From Chaetomium olivaceum (lineage: Eukaryota > Ascomycota > Sordariomycetes > Sordariales > Chaetomiaceae), in the NCBI GenBank assembly GCA_039881045.1, contig JAYWVB010000063.1, positions 1 through 64,000 on the forward strand: a stretch of 64,000 bases of DNA, read 5' to 3'. Under the pieces are notes generated by a model, which did no database searches, was not told the origin of the DNA, and saw nothing but the letters and a program-made list of their open reading frames with translations. Shown here in pieces: positions 56,826-64,000 of the stretch. Every line of letters begins with the position of its first letter. The stretch's first letter is position 1. The position numbers were made by a program, and so were the translations under genes.

Positions 56826-57275
56826 CAGTTACAGTTCTGGGTCGAGTGGCGGTTCTGGTTCCCGCCTCCGTTACCGTGGCAAGCGTACGATAGCGGTTGA
56901 TGCTGCCGCCGCGGGTGAGAAGAGGAAATATGAGGGTGGCTGGGAGGACAGTCAGGGGCTGGTGGTGGATGGGTATGAGACAGTCGACGGTCAGGCGTTG
57001 GATCCACGACTGTTGAAGACCATGGTCGATAAGAAGAAGCGTTCTCGGGGGTGTTTGTGCACATGGTGGAGGAGAAGAGGGGCCGTGGACAGTGGGACGT
57101 CTATGAGGGCCGCTCCGCCGTGTTTCTGATGCCGGGATGCTATGATCCAGCGCTGGTTGGCGAGGACAATAGAAAGAAGGGCCCAGTGGCCTTGACGGCG
57201 GCTGCTATGACCGGCGTGGAAACCATTGGCCAGACAGCTGAGCGCTGGTTAAAGTGTGGGCAGGGGTCGGCGTAG
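56063..57275 (+). CDS. Hypothetical protein with Ser-Gly repeat, frame-broken
   Basis: Unknown protein read in three frames. The N-terminal part starts MCLLHIPQHPWCHCTDPTAV, with Cys-containing segments (LLCNHHVWID; DGMCAACDWPEG) that hint at metal or disulfide binding. Near 56690 the frame changes so that a hexanucleotide array reads as (Ser-Gly)n, followed by a basic region (RLRYRGKRTIAVDAAAAGEK). Near 57050 a short G run appears one base off, after which the frame gives VFVHMVEEKRGRGQWDVYEG and ends KCGQGSA at 57275. The last part looks well conserved in character (charged, ordered). No family assignment. Only the middle frame gives a hydrophilic, plausible repeat; the others give Leu-Val or Trp-Phe runs. 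Confidence 0.5.
56745..56826 (+). repeat. (CTGGTT)n hexanucleotide array
   Basis: About 13-14 perfect copies of a 6-bp unit, coding for Ser-Gly in the frame chosen for the surrounding gene. On the opposite strand it reads as Asn-Gln, giving a long spurious frame (55964-57064). Confidence 0.95.
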
Positions 57276-57958
57276 GACGATGTTGCTACTATAAAAGCGA
57301 AGCTTACCACATGCCCCATCCCTGGCTGGTTCTCTTACTCACCGGGGTCCAGTCGCCTTATTCATTGTTATTTAACTTGGAGCATTAAAATGGAATTTTT
57401 TTTATTTGTTAGTGACGAGTCTTCTTTTTACAGTTGGATTTATATTGCCGGAAGCTAGGTAGGTACCTACCTATCCTTCACTTTTCATGTTCCCTTATGC
57501 CACACGCAACCCCTGACATCCTTGATAATAACACGGCAGTCCATGAACCTACCAATAGGCCGAAACCAAACCGTATAACTTGTGCTGACGACGGAGGTAC
57601 CCTTGGGATATGCCACGCTCGAGCTTCCCTCAAAATCCCGATTATCAGTTGTGTAGGTAATTAGTGAGCTTAGCGCCGCGGTTTGGTTTATCCATGTATG
57701 GAAGTCAGAGATGAAGTGTTTGCAATCAAACGTTTTGTTCACATTCCTCGTTATCAAGACAGAAATAGAATTCACAATATATGTCCTTGAATTTGTTTAT
57801 TTTCAGTCTCTCTAATTTCAAAAACAGTTGATGTAAATCACGGTTCAAACTCCCGCTAGTTGTAACCTTCTGATTATTAACAAAATAGTTGAAAGGAAAT
57901 GAAGACTTTCCCGTGCCTTGTTTCCGCAAGCAATGAGAAAAGCTCCTGCCTGCTTTTC
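57276..57958. other. Intergenic, nothing recognised
   Basis: AT-rich 0.7 kb between convergent gene ends. Short frames on both strands lack family resemblance. Confidence 0.45.
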
Positions 57959-60306
57959 CTATCGATGACCTCGTCTTATTTCCTTTAGAGAGGGCGGTAA
58001 GGCTTCACGATCTCCGTCGGCGTGTTTTTGAAGGAAGTGCTGGCGCACCAGGTCCCGCCTAATTGCTTCGTACTTGCAGTTAGGGCAGGGAAACATTTCA
58101 GCAACGGGAACGTGTAGTTTCTTGTGTTTGGTCAACCCGGATGGCGAACGGCAGTCGAATCCACACCCTGGATGCTTGCAGCGGTATACGCTTCTTGAAC
58201 ATTTTGGTCAGCAACTGGCGTCTAATTTCAGACCTTTGAGAACTCACTGTCTCTTCGTGGGACCGCCCTCTCCCAGCTGCCTGCCCGGGGGTTCGCGGCG
58301 TTTGTTTTGTTGGCCGGGATTGCTGTGGTGTGTGGACTTGCTGGCGCTCGCTGCCGTTGAGCTGGGCAACTGACCAAATATCCAGCGGATAAACTTAGCT
58401 TGTCTAGTACCGCACGTAAAAAACTCCTGCCCTTTGATCAGCCGCGTTCCACGGAATGAAAGTAGATACCTCGCTTCCGGGATTATCTTACCTTGGATAT
58501 TGTGATCAGGTAATCCTGGACCTCAACTTCGGTCCCAAGCAAGCCTAGCACAACGAATTTCTTGGCCACAGCTAGCAATGCTAGGAAACCGGTGTCGTCC
58601 GCCCCGGCCGTTTTGAGGGGATCGAAAAACTCCCTCCGAGGCCTCCTCTCGGTTTTAGAGCGCTCGCGAGCCCAGGCGAACCCTGTCCTGTTGCGTGCTA
58701 CCGTCTTGCCGCTTCCAGACAGCAAGTAGAAACCGTCACCCGAATCGCTGGCAAACGCTAACACGGCGAGGAACGTGACGGTGTTACGTAGGTTGATGGC
58801 CTTGCAGTCGAAGACTTCGTCGGTAATTGGGAAGCGGTAAAGCGTCTGGTCACAGGAAGCAGAACTTATCGAAGCAGGTGGAGGTGGCAGTGGTTCTGTT
58901 TGGCAGCCAGGAGAAGGCTGAGCTGGCGTTGGAGGGCGGTCTCTCAATCCGGGGAGAGGAAGAGTGACGGGTTATATCCGGGAATGGGTTGATCGGGGGC
59001 GCAGAAGTTGGAAAGGTCTCTCGGATCGATACCCTTCGGAGGTACGTAGGTGTCGCTACCGCTCAAATGACGGAGCAAAGAGAAGTCGAACTCCTCCCCC
59101 GTGAGTACCGTCAGATTCAGCGCGTCCTCTTCCAGACTGGCGGGCGGCGGCCCGGGGGTGCCTGCGTGGGATGCATCGCCGGAACCGTGGCCCAACTCGG
59201 TGGCAGCGATTGTTGCGACTTCGTGGAGCAAACGCATCTTGTCCTGACTTTCTAGGGGGATAGCCTGAGGGTGCGGGTCCGATGTGGGTTGTCCCGGTTT
59301 GGTAGAAAATACATAGCTAGAGGGCCACACTTGAGATGCCAAGGCATCAAAAGCACTTCTTTCATCCACGTCGTCAATGCAGTCCCTCCATCGTTGCACC
59401 CCCGATAGTACCTGGGCTTCCTGCATGCGCTTCTGACGTACGAGGATCCGGGACATGGCGTGGGATAAGCTGGCAAAGGCGAAGATCTCTTCGAAAGTGC
59501 TTGGGCAAAGGCCATCCAAGACATCACGGTAGACGAGGGCTCCACAGTCTGTTAACGCTTTAAAACTGGGAAACCGGGAGCGAAGCCTGCCGATTACAGC
59601 CGATTTTGACTTGGACGTCACGTCTCTGAAGCGTCGGAATTCGGTCTTCATGCCTTTCTTCACAGACCGCAGCCCTCTCCAAGCCTTGCCAACATCCCCC
59701 GTCTTCTCGGTGGGGAAACTGGGTTCCGGCCCGTCATCGTTGAAATCTTCATGCAGATTAATGTTCGCTGTACGATCAATACTGTCACCGGTTAAGGCGT
59801 TAGCATTGGGCAGGCATCCGACTTTTATGAAGGGGGTAGCAACCCTCTAACAAAAATACTTGCCTGTGTTGGCGACTCCAGTGTCGCTCACTATCAAGAT
59901 CACTAACAAGGTGACCAAGATCACTAACAAGGTGATCAAGATCACTAACAAGGTGATCAAGATCACTAACAAGGTGATCGACAGCGCTCAACTCTCTGCT
60001 CGGATATGGATCGTCGTCGTGGTCTTTCTCGATCTTGTCTAGAAACTTTAGGCCTGCGATCACGCCGTCAATCTCCGCGAGTGCCCGTGTCCTCCTCTGT
60101 CCCTTTAATTGAAACCCCTCGACCGATGTCGAGAAGGAAAATTCAGGGTCGGCAAGATAGCGTTTTACGCGATAACTCGCTAAACACTGGCAACATCCAT
60201 GTTCGACAACGTCCAATCCATGAAGAGGCAAATTCACCATGCCACTGCCACTGAAGCCCCATTGGCCCTGGGCTGACAAGGCATCGTCCGAATGGTAAGG
60301 GGGCAT
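57959..60306 (-). CDS. C2H2 zinc-finger protein with heptad repeat
   Basis: Leftward gene for a probable DNA-binding nuclear protein. Start MPPYHSDDALSAQGQWGFSG at 60306 (an upstream ATG at 60435 is less likely). A Leu/Val heptad array (DHLVSDL four times) follows, then an intron with a GC donor (59863-59782, GCAAGT...CTAAC...CAG). The central region (SVKKGMKTEFRRFRDVTSKS; TDCGALVYRDVLDGLCPSTF) is typical of fungal zinc-finger proteins of unknown target. One C is missing near 58948 (LSP-stop instead of LSPGLRDRPPTPAQ). After an intron starting GTAAGA at about 58492 the C-terminus carries two fingers: YRCKHPGCGFDC...GLTKHKKLH and FPCPNCKYEAI...VRQHFLQKH, then EIRRGHR-stop at 57959. The gene model is good apart from the single-base slip. 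Confidence 0.72.
59885..59980 (-). repeat. 21-bp tandem repeat coding a coiled-coil heptad
   Basis: About four copies of a 21-bp unit (ATCACTAACAAGGTGATCAAG on the + strand, with small changes in the first). On the coding strand each unit encodes one DHLVSDL heptad, with Leu and Val at spaced hydrophobic positions, so length change preserves both frame and coiled-coil register. Confidence 0.92.
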
Positions 60307-60711
60307 GGTCTGGGGATGGGAAAGTAAGTTGCAACAAGGCACCGAATCTTGCTCAAAAGAGCTAAAAAAGAATGGCCTCGACGTTTGGACATTTACATAC
60401 TGGGCGAGGATAATGTAGGCATTAGGGCAGGACAATAGGTATGGTTTGTTAGACCGCCTCCGCAGCGCATTTGCTCAGCCACATATGCGCCCAGCTGCAT
60501 TGCCCTATCACGCTATTTCGCTGGCCCTTGTCTTGTCGCGTGGTTGGCTTGTCGCGTGGTTGTCCTGCCACGTTTTTTCTGTCACATTTGTCCATTGTCC
60601 TGCAGCCTTCCCCTACTCGTCGGGCCTACTAAAACGGCGATCCGACCAGCCGCCAAGAGGCCCGACGAGTAACATCCCCTTCGGCTGGTTTAATGTTCGG
60701 ACAGCGGCCCG
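60307..60711. other. Intergenic, nothing recognised
   Basis: Promoter side of the zinc-finger gene and 3' flank of the AlkB-like gene. A short direct repeat (GTCGCGTGGTTG, twice near 60535-60565) is present. Confidence 0.4.
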
Positions 60712-61727
60712 TTACGGTCTGAAACGGTCTGAGTTCGACCGAAAAACCAATGGGGACGGACTGTATCTGACCGTTTCAGCTGACCAATCGGAGACAAGAC
60801 CCATCCGAGGAGTCCATGAATAGCGGTATTCGCCATCCCCCCCCTCCCCCCCCAAACTACCTACTGAGGTTCCCTCACAGCACACACCACCTGTAGCAGC
60901 CATCTCCTCCCTAATCCTCGCATCGCAAACCCCCGGAAACGCACAGTCGCACCCGATCTCGTCCCCGCGCCTGACGCTGCGCATGGTGATCGAGTACCGG
61001 CCCCGCCTCGGCACCGTCTCGCCCCCGATAACATCCGTCTTGCGCGGCCGGATCGCGTGCGTGTAGCCGTACCGCGCGGCGCCCGTCATCAGCAGCAGCG
61101 AGCGCGCGGGGAGGAGGATCTCCCACACCGGCTGCTGCTGCTGCTGCTCCTCGTCGTCGCGGGTGATCGGGTCGGCTCCGGTTCTTTGGGGGCGGCGGGG
61201 GAGGTGGTGGCATTAGTTTGCTGCTGCTGTTGCTGCTGCACCGATCGCTTGGGTAGACGCATCTTGCGCGCGTCGTTGGCGCCGGACATGCGGAATTGCA
61301 TTGCCACGGCGCTGCCGAAGGACAGGCTGTACAGGGCCTCGCCGAACATGGAATGGGTGTCGACGTGCGGGGGGATGCCACTGCCGGGCGGGTAGTACTG
61401 CACAGTGAACTGGTCGGGGAGGGGGTTTTGGATGGGTAGGCGGGGGAGGAAGTTGGTGATGTAATCCGGGACGGGAGTGAAGCGCGTGTCTGATGCTCCG
61501 AAGGTGGTGTAGTCGAAATGGTAGCCGAAATGCTGACTGATACGCTTCTTCAAGTTCTCTTGGATCTCTGTGAGCGGGTTTTGGGCGTGAAAAGCCTCAA
61601 TCATGATCGCCTCGTCATCTTCGGTGATGAAATCGTGGATGAGTATTAACCCGACATCATCCCATCGTAATATTTTGGGGTTCAAAGGGTCAACTGTGGG
61701 TATGGGTGTGCTATACATTATTGTCAT
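60712..61727 (-). CDS. AlkB-like 2-oxoglutarate/Fe(II) dioxygenase, one-base frame break
   Basis: Leftward gene for an AlkB-family oxygenase, which demethylates nucleic acid or proteins using Fe(II) and 2-oxoglutarate. The start used is MTIMYSTPIPTVDPLNPKIL (61727); an earlier in-frame start at 61787 exists. Core: ILIHDFITEDDEAIMIEAF, then QFTVQYYPPGSGIPPHVDTH, giving the HxD iron ligands (HVD), then EALYSLSFGSAVAMQF. An insert with two poly-Gln tracts follows. Near 61172 one C appears missing (KEPEPT...), and the frame continues DPITRDDEEQQQQQPVWEIL, LLLMTGAARYGYTHAIRPRK (third iron ligand, His) and RGRYSITMRSVR (2-oxoglutarate-binding Arg). Beyond VCCEGTSVG the reading frame continues to 60712 without resemblance, so the true C-terminus may be earlier. 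Confidence 0.78.
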
Positions 61728-63013
61728 TATCGTGGGAAGTCGAAGTTGAAGTGGAACCTTGAGTTCAAGTTTGTTCAACGGCAACACCTCACCGTGACAG
61801 CCAACTCGGAAAATTAGAAGGGAACTCTCGCTTCCAGGGTTAGGGGAAGATGTCGCGCTCCAGAATTGCTACTTGAACCCTAACCCTCTACAATTCCACT
61901 CGACGACTTGACTAGCCCCTGAATACCATGACGGAGAGTTCGAATTGCAAGAACAGCCTGAGGTTATCCTGAAGGTGACATATTCCGCAATGAATATAAA
62001 AACTTCAAAAAGTAAAAGGCGGACTTCTACTCGCATACGTCTCGGAATGGCTATGGGAGCCTCCTGTGCCAATGATATACCCAAAAACAAAAACTCCGTT
62101 GTACCGCTATGTTACTACGTCAGCATCACAATTTAGAGTATGTGGCTGCCTGTAGCTTCCATAGTTTGGTAATGGACTTTCCTCGGCCATTTGTACTTGT
62201 AGTGCGACGCTGGCTTCTATCCTGGGTTTTATCCTGCTTGCTACGCCGCATGCGAGGACAAATTCAGAAGCCAGGAGGGGTCGTCCCGGACTGATATCTG
62301 TCACCGAACCTAGGAGTTGCGGACTACATGAACTGAAACATGGAACGCAACCGGCAAAAGTCTAACAATCTGCAAATGTCTCGAGACTTGAACGGTGGAG
62401 ACGAGTTAAATCGAAGAGAAGCATGACACCACGTTGACTGGCTGTAAACAGGCACTAGTCGTGTTTAAAACAATACTTACTGTCATCATGACTTCCAGTA
62501 CATCAAGCTACGTTACAAAGAGGGAATGAGGGAATTTGAGTTGAGTTCCGGAGACTCGGAACAGTATTCACCATTGTCAGGAACCCCCTTAAGCGGTGTG
62601 ACACAACAACGCCATCGAGATTTGCTTTCGCAGGCCCATCAGTTCCCCTTGCCCGCAGCCAAACATGCAAATGCAAGACATAGATATAATACACAGCTTC
62701 CGAATCTCCAGACCGAACGTCCAGTGACCTCGAGAAAGGACAAATAGAGACGAGTACGGTACAAACCCATTGTAAGGAATGGCTTTCACCCCCTAGCTTG
62801 TCAAGACAACAAACAAAAGAACTTTGAGGTGCCAGGGCAGAACAAGCAAAGTATCAAACAATTTAAACTAGGTAGGTAGTTGGTTCCGTAAACTTGATCA
62901 TCGGAGTTTTAGTCTCTTCACTCTAATTAAGGTAGCCAATGCCACCTGCAATAACCACAGTAGGTAAGGAAGACTCAAACAAACAAACGAATTCAAACGG
63001 GCCACATAGAATA
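61728..63013. other. Intergenic, nothing recognised
   Basis: About 1.3 kb of AT-richer sequence. Open frames are short and unrelated to known families. The last part precedes the kinase-like gene. Confidence 0.4.
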
Positions 63014-64000
63014 ATGGAGAACTTCACTCCACCGAGATCACCGGTGTATTCCTATCATGCCTGCCTCGAAATGGTCGACGAAATAAACCGCTACAAACCT
63101 GGCGGATTCCACCCAGTTCTAATCGGCGACATCCTGGATAGCCGCTTCAAAGTGGTCAAGCGACTGTGTGGCTTTGCATGGATGTGACTCGACATAAATG
63201 GCGAGCAATTAAGATCTATGTTGCCGAATCCTTCCACGAGGACCTTGCCAGCGTGAAACTGGTCCAGCCAAACCCGGAACAGCTATCCATTTTTGCTACG
63301 TCACTTGAGCACTTTTGGGTTGTCGGGCCCAACGGCCGCCATCTTTGCGCTGTGCAGCCCCTACTGGGCAACTGGGACCCCCAGTATCTGAGATAGCATC
63401 CCGTTACCGGAACAAACCCTTGCTTCTTAGGGATGTCTGTCAATAGATGGCCAAAGCGGTGCATCTGCTCCATAAAAATGGGCTCTACCACGGTCGCCTC
63501 TACCCCAACAATCTCCAGTTTCTCGTCAAAGACACGATCCACAAGTTGACCGAAGAAGAGATGAGATGATTGGCGACCCGAATCTCTGTCAAGTCCGTCA
63601 ACGCGTCAATTGGCGACATCCAGACACCATAGCGTCTTTTCGGGTTTCAACCGAGCACGGGAATAACGACAACAAAACCCCCAACTACGACAGCAATATA
63701 GACGGTGATAGGTTCCGGTGTGACTGCTTCCGCGGACCCTACGACCACATCTATCACGTCCCAACCTGCCACACCTTCAACAACCCATCACTGCTCGCCT
63801 TCCCAACCGAGCTCGGCCTCTTTTCTGGTGCTGTGGACGCCGCCGGCCGCCGCGACCCGTACGTCATGTGCAGCATCGCCCTGGCCGACCTCGACGCCTG
63901 CATCAGGCACCCTCTCAGAACCACCCGCCACCCACCCCTACACCGCCCCCGAAACCTGGGCAACCCCCTTACCATCAACCCCACCCCCCTCATCACCAAT
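63014..64000 (+). pseudogene. SRPK-like kinase, broken, runs off the edge
   Basis: N-terminal part of a fungal SRPK-like kinase: INRYKPGGFHPVLIGDILDS and RFKVVKRL, the family's entry to the ATP lobe. The Gly-rich loop is damaged near 63175. DVTRHKWRAIKIYVAES holds the VAxK-type Lys (AIKIYVAE), then LEHFWVVGPNGRHLCAV, as in the family. The catalytic loop reads LLHKNGLYHGRLYPNNLQF: HGR replaces HGD, so the catalytic Asp is missing. A second frame continues GDPNLCQVRQR to the window end. It has ALADLDAC where the family has a DFG-like motif, and PYTAPETW, an APE motif, appears in another frame near 63930. A dying gene or an inactive pseudokinase; the C-terminal half lies outside the window. Confidence 0.6.

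Noticed and set aside
55964..57064. Leftward 366-codon frame with Asn-Gln repeats
   Set aside because: Produced by the CTGGTT array read in reverse; the forward frames carry more protein-like sequence.
1..64000. tRNA genes, rRNA, CRISPR arrays, prokaryotic operons
   Set aside because: GTTCGAATC-like boxes (for example near 16850, 21650 and 23130) lack a partner A-box and cloverleaf, and no CRISPR spacing is present. Introns and gene families are eukaryotic.

Overview
The window is nuclear DNA from a filamentous ascomycete, most likely a Sordariomycete. Genes are spaced on both strands and carry short (about 50-130 bp) GT...CTAAC/CTGAC...AG introns. The gene families are fungal: FunK1 kinase, HET fragment, NB-ARC/TPR NLR, chimeric terpene synthase, secreted M43 protease, CE1 esterases and dynactin p25 (ro-12 type). 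Repeats and some genes carry CpA-to-TpA changes of the kind left by repeat-induced point mutation (RIP). I cannot name the species.

Layout. 0.5-7.3 kb: an SLC35-type transporter, a decayed kinase-like gene, a basic hypothetical protein and a fungal multi-pass membrane protein. 8-11 kb: nearly empty, with one HET remnant. 11-18.4 kb: a 7-exon sugar transporter, a repeat-rich gap with a decayed transposon end, and an intact amino-acid transporter. 18.5-19.5 kb: a decayed membrane-protein gene. 20-22.7 kb: two divergent secreted CE1 esterases (acetylxylan-esterase-like and feruloyl-esterase-like). 23.7-28.2 kb: a FunK1 relic and an NLR with a possible amyloid-type N-terminal motif. 31.2-33 kb: an STL1-like sugar transporter. 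33.3-36.2 kb: a nested transposon, with a Fot1/pogo element inside a second element that has about 190-bp terminal inverted repeats. 37.4-44.4 kb: a secreted M43 metalloprotease, a chimeric (cyclase plus prenyltransferase) terpene synthase and a secreted intradiol dioxygenase. 45.9-48.8 kb: two divergent PAN/apple-domain genes and a small secreted protein. 49.3-53.9 kb: a rhodanese/Cdc25-fold protein, a large CorA-like membrane protein and dynactin p25. 54-64 kb: an NAD(P)-dependent reductase, a Ser-Gly-repeat protein, a C2H2 zinc-finger protein, an AlkB-like dioxygenase and the start of a broken SRPK-like kinase.

Two kinds of damage recur. (1) Single-base frame breaks interrupt many otherwise well-conserved genes. 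Several can be placed at C/G runs one base too short, which points to homopolymer errors in the assembly, though real decay cannot be excluded. (2) Four internal stops are all TAG in positions where TGG or CAG is expected, each explicable by one CpA-to-TpA change.

The standout is the chimeric terpene synthase at 40.0-42.5 kb (fusicoccadiene/ophiobolin-synthase type). It has both cyclase and prenyltransferase metal motifs and no P450 visible nearby. Next are the nested transposon with its scattered relatives, and the NLR with the possible PP/RHIM-like motif.
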